From an uncultured Opitutaceae bacterium (lineage in GTDB: Bacteria > Verrucomicrobiota > Verrucomicrobiia > Opitutales > Opitutaceae), in contig CAISJA010000142.1 in the NCBI GenBank assembly GCA_903885525.1, positions 1-5,836 on the forward strand: DNA of 5,836 bases. Direction: 5' to 3'. The notes beneath the pieces were generated by a model. The model did no database searches, had not been told where the DNA came from, and saw only the letters and a list, made by a program, of their open reading frames with translations. Below, piece after piece: positions 1 to 5,836 of this stretch; positions within the stretch are counted from its first letter, which is position 1; every line of letters begins with the position of its first letter. The translations under genes and the position numbers were made by a program.

Positions 1-89
1 AGCACGCGTGATTCTTCCCGAGCAAAACCAGCTTTCGCACTAAAATCATCAATTACGCCGGCGCCCGCCGACACCTTGCTCGCATTCCT

Positions 90-105
90 ATGCAAGCAGT
101 TGCAT
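90..105. promoter_or_regulatory. Operator-like palindrome ATGCAA-N4-TTGCAT
   Basis: A perfect 6-bp inverted repeat with a 4-base spacer (GCAG) forms a 16-base element of the size and style bound by LacI/GalR or other helix-turn-helix dimers. It lacks the central CG common in LacI-family sites. It lies about 275 bases beyond the hydrolase stop, so it would more plausibly serve a gene to the left of the window than the two genes seen here. Function is inferred from symmetry alone. Confidence 0.3.
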
Positions 106-245
106 CGTCATATCCACTCCCTGTGGGACGGGACTGAATCCAATTCGAAGGTTTGAGAATTCCCAATCCAGAGCGGCATGGTTTTTCCCATTGGTCAGCG
201 GATAGCTCGCAGCCAGGCGGCTGAATTGGAGTGGGGGAGTTTGCT

Positions 246-278
246 GGCCTCCCTCGCTCGCCGGACGCCGAGCGGGCC
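246..278. repeat. Imperfect GC-rich hairpin, REP-like
   Basis: CGCTCG (255-260) and CGAGCG (269-274) form a 6-bp stem around an 8-base loop. T254-G275 and C253-G276 can extend it, and GGCC boxes at 246-249 and 275-278 could instead pair outside a bulge. It lies about 105 bases past the hydrolase stop with no T-tract. In size and position it resembles repetitive extragenic palindromes, but only one copy is visible here. Confidence 0.3.
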
Positions 279-380
279 TGGGTGCGGGCGGCGCAACGGC
301 GGCTGCACGAACGCGACTGCCCCCGCCCAGGGCAGGGACCTGGCTGGGAAACGGATCGCGGCCGCGCGGGAAGCCCGGCC

Positions 381-2624
381 TTACTGGGCCAGGGTGAATG
401 CCGCCGTGAGCGTGGCGTCCGCGTCGTCGCCGACAAACACTTCGAATTCCCCCGGTTCGGGGCCGAAGGTCTGGTCGGCTCGCCAGAAGCCGAGGTCGGC
501 GGGTGTGAGCGGGAAGCTCACGTCCTGCGCCTCGCCGGCGGCCAGGGCGATTTTCCTAAACCCCTTCAGTTCGCGCACCGGCCGGGTGACGGAGCCGACG
601 CGGTCGCGGACGTAGAGTTGCACGACCTCCTCGCCCGCGCGGGTGCCGGTGTTGCGCACGCGGACCGAGACGGTCAGCGGCGCGCCGCCCGGCTGCAGCA
701 AGGCGGCACTCAGGCGCAGCCGGTCGAGGGCGAACCGGGTGTAGCTGAGCCCGAAGCCGAAGGGGTGCAGCGGGGTGTTGGGCGAGTCGATGTAGCGCGA
801 ATAGTAAGGGTCCTCGGGGTGCCCGGACTTGGGGGCGGGCCGGCCGGAGTTTTTGTGTGCGTAGAAAATAGGAATCTGGCCGACAGAACGGGGCCAGGTG
901 AGGGTGAGGTGGCCGGAGGGATTGGCGGCACCGGTCAGCAGGTCCGCGATGCCGGGCCCGCCCATGGTGCCCGGGTGCCAGGCCACCAGCACGGCGGCGA
1001 CGAGGGGCTCCACCGTCTCCAGCATGAGGGGGCGCCCGGACATCAGCAGTAGGACCACCGGCTTGCCGGTGGCGTGGAGTTCGCGGAGCAGGTCGAGCTG
1101 CGGGCCGGAGATATCCAGATTGGTGCGGCTGGTGGTCTCGCCGCTCTGGGACTTCGCCTCGCCTAGGGCGGCCACGATGACATCCGCCCCGGCGGCGGCG
1201 GCGCGGGCGGCGGCAAAACCGCGGCGGTCGTCGCCCGTGGTGCGGCAGCCCTCGGCATAGCGCAGCCGCGCCCCAGGATAGATTTCCGCCAGGGCCTGCC
1301 GCACGGTCACGACTTCCCCGGGCCGCCCCTCGCCGTTCCAGCACCCCATTTGGTCGGCGGCCGCATCCGCCAGAGGTCCGACCAGCGCCACCGTGAGGCC
1401 GGCGGTGGGAAGCGGCAGGATGCCGTTGTTTTTGAGCAGGACGCAGGAGCGGCGCACGGCCTCTCGCGCCAGGGCCAGATGCTCCGGCACCGGCCGGGCG
1501 GCCTTCTCCCGGGCCTCATCGCCGCGGCGGTACGGATCGTCGAACAGCCCAAGGCGAAACTTGGCCGCAAGGACGGCGCCCGCCGCGGCATCGAGCCGCG
1601 CCATCGGCACGGCCCCGGAACGGACGAGCCCGGCCAGGTGCCTGGCATAGGCCTCGCCCTCCATGTCCATGTCGAGTCCGGCGAGGAAGGATTGGCGCGC
1701 CGCCTCCCGCAGATCCCCGGCATTGCCATGCTCCAGCATCTCCAGGATACCCTGCCAATCCGAGACCACGAAGCCCTGGAAGCCCCACTCCTGGCGCAGC
1801 ACGCGGTCGAGCAGGAAGGCGTTGGCCGAGCAAGGGGTGCCGTCGAGATCATTGAAGGCGGCCATCAGGGTGACGGCCCCGGCCTCCACCGCCGCATGGA
1901 ACGGCGGCAGGTAAACATCGCGGAGCACGCGCTCGGTCACATCCGTAGTATAATAATCCCGGCCGGCCTGGACCGCACCGTAGGCGGCAAAATGCTTGGC
2001 GCAGGCCAAGATGGTGTCGGGGGCGGCGAGATCGCCGCCCTGGAATCCCCGCACCCGCGCCTGCGCGATGGCGGAGCCGAGGTAGGTGTCCTCCCCGGCG
2101 CCCTCGGCGACCCGGCCCCAGCGCGGATCGCGGGCGATGTCCACCATCGGGGCAAAGGTCCAGTGCAGGCCGCTTGCCGCCGCCTCGGTGGCGGCGACAT
2201 GCTCCGCCTGCTCGATCAGGGCCATGTCCCATGAGCAGGCGGTCGCCAGCGGGACGGGAAAGATCGTGCGGTACCCGTGGATGACATCGAGCCCGAAGAG
2301 CAGCGGGATGTGCAGCCGGGATGAATCGATGGCGAATTTTTGCCATTTGCGCGTCTCAGCGGCCCCTTTGACGTTGAGCAGGCTGCCCACCCCGCCCACG
2401 GCCAACTGCGGCGCGATGGAGGAGGAGGAGGCCGGGCCGGTCATGTCCTCCTGCGAGGAATATTGGACGAGCTGGCCCACCTTTTCCTCGACGGTCATGC
2501 GGGCGAGGAGGTCCCGGACGCGGTCATCGACCGAGGCCGGGGTGGCGGGTGCGGCGGGTGCGGCGGCAAAAACGGCCGCGAGAAAGCAGACGGGCAGGCA
2601 GCAACGCAGGGAGCGGGGAAGCAT
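381..2624 (-). CDS. bglX: Periplasmic beta-glucosidase, glycoside hydrolase family 3 (BglX-like)
   Basis: Complete 747-residue GH3 enzyme, close to the roughly 765 residues of E. coli BglX. A Sec-type signal peptide (basic Arg4/Arg7, hydrophobic core about 9-22, then Ala/Pro-rich with AxA-type cleavage options up to about residue 30) predicts periplasmic export. The (beta/alpha)8 domain spans about 35-360, with the pocket segment LDVIHGYRTIFP (112-123), DPRWGR (166-171), KHF (210-212) and the catalytic nucleophile Asp289 in VVSDW. The second domain (about 394-625) opens with VLLKNNGILPLP. It carries GEAKSQSGETTSRT (489-501), where Glu496 aligns with the acid/base position of BglX-type enzymes, and the BglX-like stretch RSVGQIPIFYAHKNSGRP (579-596). 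PFGFGLSYT and a C-terminal fibronectin-III-like domain (about 650-735) follow. By family it releases terminal non-reducing beta-glucose from oligosaccharides. Some relatives act on xylosides or other sugars, so substrate is inferred. The ATG at 2624 is chosen because the signal peptide follows it directly; no good Shine-Dalgarno is visible. TAA stop. It lies 237 bases downstream of the TonB receptor gene. Confidence 0.96.
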   Translation of the reverse strand: MLPRSLRCCLPVCFLAAVFAAAPAAPATPASVDDRVRDLLARMTVEEKVGQLVQYSSQEDMTGPASSSSIAPQLAVGGVGSLLNVKGAAETRKWQKFAIDSSRLHIPLLFGLDVIHGYRTIFPVPLATACSWDMALIEQAEHVAATEAAASGLHWTFAPMVDIARDPRWGRVAEGAGEDTYLGSAIAQARVRGFQGGDLAAPDTILACAKHFAAYGAVQAGRDYYTTDVTERVLRDVYLPPFHAAVEAGAVTLMAAFNDLDGTPCSANAFLLDRVLRQEWGFQGFVVSDWQGILEMLEHGNAGDLREAARQSFLAGLDMDMEGEAYARHLAGLVRSGAVPMARLDAAAGAVLAAKFRLGLFDDPYRRGDEAREKAARPVPEHLALAREAVRRSCVLLKNNGILPLPTAGLTVALVGPLADAAADQMGCWNGEGRPGEVVTVRQALAEIYPGARLRYAEGCRTTGDDRRGFAAARAAAAGADVIVAALGEAKSQSGETTSRTNLDISGPQLDLLRELHATGKPVVLLLMSGRPLMLETVEPLVAAVLVAWHPGTMGGPGIADLLTGAANPSGHLTLTWPRSVGQIPIFYAHKNSGRPAPKSGHPEDPYYSRYIDSPNTPLHPFGFGLSYTRFALDRLRLSAALLQPGGAPLTVSVRVRNTGTRAGEEVVQLYVRDRVGSVTRPVRELKGFRKIALAAGEAQDVSFPLTPADLGFWRADQTFGPEPGEFEVFVGDDADATLTAAFTLAQ

Positions 2625-2658
2625 GCCGGCACTAAGAACACCCCGCCCGCTTTTGGCG

Positions 2659-2694
2659 AAACGGTTTTATGCCACCCCGTCATTTTTCCGAAAA
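2659..2694 (-). promoter_or_regulatory. Candidate promoter of the GH3 gene with an overlapping operator-like palindrome
   Basis: This is an AT-richer island in an otherwise very GC-rich gap, 35-70 bases before the hydrolase ATG. On the minus strand TTTTCG (2694-2689) and CATAAA (2671-2666) are separated by 17 bases; the match to consensus is 3/6 and 4/6. Starting inside the -10 element is AAACCGTTT (2667-2659), a perfect odd palindrome that resembles LacI/GalR-family half-sites. Placement across or just after a -10 element would suit a repressor. The strings are short, so this is suggestive only. An independent promoter is expected because a terminator separates the gene from the receptor. 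Confidence 0.25.
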
Positions 2695-2723
2695 GTGGCG
2701 GAACCGCGGCACGGGCAGCGGAC

Positions 2724-2745
2724 CCGCGGGGGCGGCCTCCCGCGG
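2724..2745. repeat. GC-rich hairpin in the intergenic region
   Basis: CCGCGGG (2724-2730) and CCCGCGG (2739-2745) form a 7-bp perfect stem. One G-T and one G-C pair extend it inward, leaving the 4-base loop CGGC. It has no T-tract on either strand, so it is not an intrinsic terminator. It sits between the receptor's terminator and the candidate hydrolase promoter. It may simply reflect high GC content. Confidence 0.5.
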
Positions 2746-2803
2746 AGGCAAGGCGGCGGCGCCGAGCCCAAGCGGGTGTGCCTCCCTGCCGGAGCGCGCC
2801 CAG

Positions 2804-2836
2804 AAAAAAGGCGTTCCGCCTCGCAGCGGAACGCCT
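2804..2836 (-). terminator. Intrinsic terminator after the TonB receptor gene
   Basis: On the minus strand an 11-bp perfect stem (AGGCGTTCCGC, 2836-2826, pairing with GCGGAACGCCT, 2819-2809) closes a 6-base loop. The stem runs directly into six T residues (2809-2804). This is a textbook Rho-independent terminator about 25 bases past the receptor's TGA. There is no T-tract on the other side, so it works only for minus-strand transcription. It should end most receptor transcripts before the downstream hydrolase gene. Confidence 0.9.
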
Positions 2837-2861
2837 GGTCAAATGCCGTCGGTCAGCCGGC

Positions 2862-5609
2862 TCAGTACTTCAAGCTCAGCTTGGCGTAGTAGAAGGCGCC
2901 GTTGAAGCCGAAGGGGGACACGCTGCTGTACGGGAAGGTGCCGGCGTTGTCGGAGCCGTTGAAGGCCACGCCATTCACCACCTTGGAGCGGATGTTCTGG
3001 TCGGGATAGACGTCGAACAGATTGTTCGCCCCCACCGAGATCGAGAGGTTCTTGTTGTAATGGTAGGTGATGTCCAGATCGGTCAGCCACTTGGCACCGA
3101 AGGTCTGGATGATCTGTTTGTTCCCTGCCGTGCTGCCCGGCACTGGATCGACCAAAGTAACATTGTACCCAGGGGTCAAACTATCGATGGTCGGTTGGTT
3201 CACGCCCGAGTTGTTTCCGAGTGCGACCGCTGAAACTTCTCCATAGCGGACATCTCGCACCAAGAACGACCATTTGCCGACCTCCCAATTGACCCCAAGG
3301 TTGAAGTTATTCTTCGGCTGGCCCTTCTCCAAACGAGTCTTCTCCGTGAGATCGAAGAGAGGAGTCGTGGTGATAGCCGCAAGGGCGGCCGGCGTGGCCT
3401 TGATGTGCGTGACCTTGGTCGAGTTCACGTTGGCACCGAGCGTGAAAGTCAGCTTGCCGAGGTCCTGCAGCTTGCGTACATAGCGCGAGGTGAGGTCGAC
3501 ACCCTCGGTCGTGGTGTTAACCGCGTTGGTGAAGTAGCGGCCACCGCCAACACCAGTGATGCCTTGGGTTTCCAATAGACCGATCACGCCAGTTCCTTGT
3601 TTGGTGACATTGCCTGAGCTGTCTTTCACGGCGGCAGTTCCGCCCGTGAAGTTCGACGAGAGGACGATGCGGTCCTTGATGTCGATGTGGTAGTAATCGA
3701 CCGTGACGTTGAAGTTTTCAGCGGGCGTCCAGACGAAGCCGGCGCTCTCGTTGGTGGATTTTTCAGGCTTCAGGGCAGTCGCACCGAGCGCAATCGCGCC
3801 GGGGGCACTAACCGGGAAGGTTAGTATGTCGAAGGGGACGCCGCCGATGAAGTTGGTGGCGGTGGAGCTGAACCACTCCTGGGCGAGGTGGGGCGCCCGG
3901 AAACCGGTGCTGACCGAACCGCGGAAGGCCAGGGGATCAGCCACCTTGACCCGGCCGGAAATCTTGCCGGTGGCGTTGCTGCCGAAGTCGCTGTAGTCTT
4001 CGTAACGGCCGGCCACGGAAACCGAGGCCCGGTCGGTGAAGTCCTGCTCGAAGTCAACGTAGACTGCATTGGCGTCGCGGTGGTGCTTGCCGGCGTCTCC
4101 GGGTTTGAAGCCGGGGAAGACCTGGGCACCCGGCGTGCTGCCGCCGATGAGGCCGGCATTCGGGCCGTCCAGCACGGTGATGTTCCCGTTGCGGTAGGAA
4201 TCGGGTTCGCCGGCCTTGATGGTGTATTGCTCGAAACGGTGCTCGGCACCGGTGGCAATTTGCAGGGGCTTGGCCAGGTTGAAGACGTTGCGTTCGGTCG
4301 TCGCATCGAGGTTGGTGGTCCATTGGTCGAACTGCAGCCGGCCATCATAGAAGCTGGTCGGGCTGGCCGTGCCGAGCGTGTCGTTGATGGAGTTGGCCGT
4401 GCGGTAATCAAGGCTATTGGTGCCGTAGACTGTGCTGAGGTCCCAGGTCCAGGCGGGCGTGTGGCCGTTGACGCCGGTGCCGAAGGAGAGGTCGCCGGTC
4501 TTGGTCTGGATCATGGGCAGGAAGCCGTTCGGGTAGATGGCGCGGATCGTGCGGTCGTCACCCGGGCGGCGGAAGAAGCCGGCGCTGTCGGCCCGACGCT
4601 CGCTGCCGCCGCCGAAGAAATAGAGGTCGAGGTCGCCGCTGAGCGGGTAGTCGCCGTTGAACCAGAGGCCCTTGTCCTTCGTGCGCGGATCACCAAAACG
4701 GTGGTCAATGCGGTTGATCGTGGCTTCCGTGGAGCTCAAGGTGCCATTGGCGGGGCTGAGGCCGGTGCCAGAGCCATAGTTGCCCGAGATAGTGGTCGGC
4801 TTGCCGGTGCTCGTACTGGTGCCGAAAAACATCTGGCGCGTGTCCGCCACGCTGCGATTGGTCGGCGTGTGGTCGCGGGCATAGACGTCGACGAAGATGG
4901 AGCCCTTGTCGCCCAGCCGGTCGCCGCTGGTGGCGTCAAGCTTCAGGTCGCGGCCGTCGCCCTGCTTGGTCTGGCCCCAGGCGAGGTCCACGCCCCAGCC
5001 CTTGTCCTTGCGCAGGATGATATTGATGACGCCGGCGATGGCATCCGACCCGTACTGGGCGGAGGCACCGTCGCGCAACACCTCGATCCGGCCGATGGAG
5101 CCGGACGGGATGGCGTTGAAATCGCTCGAGACAGAACCGCGGCCGATGGAGCCGTTGAGGTTGACGAGAGAGCTGGTGTGGCGGCGCTTGCCGTTGATCA
5201 GGATCAACACCTGATCAGGCGCCAGCCCGCGCAGGGTGGCGGGACGGATGCTGTCCGTGCCGTCGGTCAACGACGGACGCGGAAAGTTAAAGGAGGGGAC
5301 GGCGGCCTGGATCATCTGGGCGGTCTCAATGTAGCCACCCTGCTTCAGCTCGTTGCCGCTGATAACGTCGATCGGCACCGGCGAATCGGTGACCGTGCGA
5401 TCATTGAAACGCGTGCCGGTCGTGACGAACTCGGCAAGCTTGACCACGTTGTCCTTCTTTTCGCCGTCTTTGGGAGCGGCCTCGGTGGACGTCTGGGCAG
5501 GGAGCGGCGAAACGAAGGCACCGGCCAAAGCGGCCAAGGTGACAAGGTAACGCACTCCCGAAAGGCCGGCGGTGTGCGCGGCCCGGGTACTGGTATTCTG
5601 TAGGTTCAT
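2862..5609 (-). CDS. TonB-dependent outer-membrane receptor, ligand unknown
   Basis: Complete 915-residue receptor. The N-terminus has a basic/polar stretch, a hydrophobic core (about 21-35) and a likely cleavage near SPLPA-QT (34-40), so the product goes through Sec to the outer membrane. A short charged linker precedes a TonB-box-like segment (VVKLAEFVTTG, 55-65) and the plug (about 70-200). The plug has hallmark motifs PSFNFPRPS (105-113), RPATLRGLAPDQ (122-133), INGKRRHTS (138-146) and IEVLRDGASAQYGSDAIAGVINI (starting at 175). The remainder is a beta-barrel with family landmarks KAGEPDSYRNG, YEDYSDFGS, STGFRAPHLAQEW (near 570), KDRIVLS (near 645) and a C-terminal NNLFDVYP followed by a last strand ending in aromatic Tyr915. 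It has no cysteine, no STN signalling domain and no carboxypeptidase-regulatory-like N-terminal domain, and no SusD gene is adjacent. These receptors import siderophores, cobalamin or glycans. The neighbouring glycosidase favours a sugar ligand, by inference only. The ATG at 5609 is chosen for its signal peptide; a GGAG at 5623-5626 lies 13 bases away, rather far for a ribosome site. Confidence 0.96.
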   Translation of the reverse strand: MNLQNTSTRAAHTAGLSGVRYLVTLAALAGAFVSPLPAQTSTEAAPKDGEKKDNVVKLAEFVTTGTRFNDRTVTDSPVPIDVISGNELKQGGYIETAQMIQAAVPSFNFPRPSLTDGTDSIRPATLRGLAPDQVLILINGKRRHTSSLVNLNGSIGRGSVSSDFNAIPSGSIGRIEVLRDGASAQYGSDAIAGVINIILRKDKGWGVDLAWGQTKQGDGRDLKLDATSGDRLGDKGSIFVDVYARDHTPTNRSVADTRQMFFGTSTSTGKPTTISGNYGSGTGLSPANGTLSSTEATINRIDHRFGDPRTKDKGLWFNGDYPLSGDLDLYFFGGGSERRADSAGFFRRPGDDRTIRAIYPNGFLPMIQTKTGDLSFGTGVNGHTPAWTWDLSTVYGTNSLDYRTANSINDTLGTASPTSFYDGRLQFDQWTTNLDATTERNVFNLAKPLQIATGAEHRFEQYTIKAGEPDSYRNGNITVLDGPNAGLIGGSTPGAQVFPGFKPGDAGKHHRDANAVYVDFEQDFTDRASVSVAGRYEDYSDFGSNATGKISGRVKVADPLAFRGSVSTGFRAPHLAQEWFSSTATNFIGGVPFDILTFPVSAPGAIALGATALKPEKSTNESAGFVWTPAENFNVTVDYYHIDIKDRIVLSSNFTGGTAAVKDSSGNVTKQGTGVIGLLETQGITGVGGGRYFTNAVNTTTEGVDLTSRYVRKLQDLGKLTFTLGANVNSTKVTHIKATPAALAAITTTPLFDLTEKTRLEKGQPKNNFNLGVNWEVGKWSFLVRDVRYGEVSAVALGNNSGVNQPTIDSLTPGYNVTLVDPVPGSTAGNKQIIQTFGAKWLTDLDITYHYNKNLSISVGANNLFDVYPDQNIRSKVVNGVAFNGSDNAGTFPYSSVSPFGFNGAFYYAKLSLKY

Positions 5610-5671
5610 AGTGTTGGCTGCGCTCCAGCAGACGCGAGGTCGGGGGTGACACCCGCTGAAGCGTGGCGGAC

Positions 5672-5699
5672 TAAATACCCAGCATCAGTTCATTCACAA
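5672..5699 (-). promoter_or_regulatory. Candidate sigma-70-type promoter of the TonB receptor gene
   Basis: Minus-strand TTGTGA (5699-5694) and TATTTA (5677-5672) are separated by 16 bases and lie in one of the more AT-rich parts of the upstream region. They match the -35 and -10 consensus only partially. The predicted start near 5665 would give a leader of about 55 bases that includes the small palindrome GGGTGACACCC (5644-5654). No other pair with comparable spacing stood out by eye. This is a weak prediction. Confidence 0.3.
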
Positions 5700-5716
5700 G
5701 TGCGGATCGTAAACAG

Positions 5717-5737
5717 AGCCGTCCCACAGCTACGGCT
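5717..5737. repeat. Six-base hairpin upstream of the receptor promoter
   Basis: AGCCGT (5717-5722) and ACGGCT (5732-5737) pair around a 9-base loop. The left arm and loop contain the 11-base word CCGTCCCACAG (5719-5729), which occurs in opposite orientation in the other flank of the window (121-131). The hairpin is short and could arise by chance. Confidence 0.35.
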
Positions 5738-5755
5738 GAACTGAGCGAAGAAAGT

Positions 5756-5824
5756 GGCTCGGTTGAATGATTTTCATCTGCCACTAGGCAGGGGTGAAAA
5801 AAAGAAAAACAAAACAACCGAGCC
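5756..5824. repeat. Ten-base inverted repeat enclosing a nested hairpin
   Basis: GGCTCGGTTG (5756-5765) and its exact reverse complement CAACCGAGCC (5815-5824) flank 49 bases. Inside are a small odd palindrome ATGATTTTCAT (5767-5777), a 5-bp hairpin CTGCC-ACTA-GGCAG (5778-5791), and an A-rich tract on the plus strand (5796-5817). Neither strand shows a hairpin followed by a T-tract, so it is not an ordinary terminator. It lies about 150-215 bases before the receptor start, upstream of its candidate promoter, and may be a regulatory region or a remnant of a small mobile element. Confidence 0.6.
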
Positions 5825-5836
5825 GCCGGCACACTA

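Larger units (their letters stand above)
1..380. other. Non-coding flank downstream of the GH3 gene
   Basis: No convincing gene lies here. The open frames crossing it are rich in Arg, Pro, Ser and Ala, show no recognisable motif, and mostly run on into antisense or alternative frames of the hydrolase. The right part (about 240-380) is very GC-rich and carries short inverted repeats, including CGCGGCCGCG (357-366) and CCAGG/CCTGG (327-343), but no canonical intrinsic terminator for the hydrolase. The left part (about 1-200) is less GC-rich and holds the palindromes CACGCGTG (3-10) and the ATGCAA/TTGCAT element. It may be the upstream region of a gene beyond the left edge. Confidence 0.6.

Noticed and set aside
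53..436. 127-codon minus-strand frame overlapping the hydrolase 3' end
   Set aside because: The product is rich in Arg, Pro and Ser, lacks motifs, and overlaps the GH3 C-terminus in another frame. It is probably a GC-driven chance frame.
231..1052. 273-codon plus-strand frame running into the hydrolase gene
   Set aside because: Most of it is antisense to the conserved C-terminal half of the GH3 enzyme. The composition is biased and no motif is seen.
2578..2624. Lipoprotein signal in the hydrolase (LPVC near residue 13)
   Set aside because: The cysteine comes too early, with too short a hydrophobic stretch before it. The longer hydrophobic core and AxA sites fit signal peptidase I better.
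2340..3233. 297-codon plus-strand frame across the intergenic gap
   Set aside because: It is antisense to both real genes at its ends, crosses the terminator hairpin, and has no domain-like sequence.
3888..5603. 571-codon open frame on the plus strand, antisense to the TonB receptor
   Set aside because: It is Gly/Ala/Val/Glu/Arg-rich low-complexity translation with no recognisable domain. It is fully explained as the antisense shadow of a high-GC gene with strong plug and barrel motifs on the other strand.
5756..5824. Integron attC site or Rho-independent terminator
   Set aside because: GTTGAAT fits the GTTRRRY core, but the partner RYYYAAC is absent and the orientation is reversed. Neither strand has a stem followed by a T-tract.
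1..5836. CRISPR array, tRNA or rRNA gene, transposase, toxin-antitoxin or defence genes
   Set aside because: No regularly spaced direct repeats, cloverleaf-like segments or matching protein motifs were seen on either strand.

Overview
The window is most likely from a high-GC Gram-negative bacterium, probably of the Verrucomicrobiota (Opitutaceae-like). This rests on G/C-dominated third codon positions, an exported glycosidase beside an outer-membrane TonB-dependent receptor with no SusD partner, and a receptor N-terminus in which a V-x-L-x-x-F-V-T-T-G stretch leads straight into the plug. The lineage is an inference. The protein families show only that the cell has an outer membrane.

Layout, read on the minus strand, which carries both genes. 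At the right edge (5610-5836) lies a moderately AT-rich upstream region with a weak promoter candidate and a long inverted repeat enclosing a small hairpin. Next comes a complete 915-residue TonB-dependent receptor gene (5609 to 2862). An intrinsic terminator follows it closely (2836 to 2804). A 237-base intergenic region, GC-rich apart from a short AT-richer promoter-like patch, then leads to a complete 747-residue family 3 glycoside hydrolase of the BglX type (2624 to 381). The last 380 bases (1-380) hold no convincing gene, only palindromes and GC-rich hairpins.

How the genes may work together: the receptor would use TonB/ExbB/ExbD energy to bring a ligand across the outer membrane. The hydrolase has a Sec-type signal peptide and would remove terminal beta-glucosyl or related residues in the periplasm. 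The adjacency suggests a minimal glycan or glycoside uptake-and-cleavage locus, but the receptor's ligand cannot be read from the sequence. The terminator suggests the two genes are at least partly separate transcription units.

I see no RNA gene, CRISPR array, insertion sequence or defence system, and no clear sign of a previously undescribed system. The points most worth a second look are the inverted repeat upstream of the receptor, an 11-base word shared in opposite orientation by the two flanks, two operator-like palindromes, and a lower-GC patch inside the receptor barrel.
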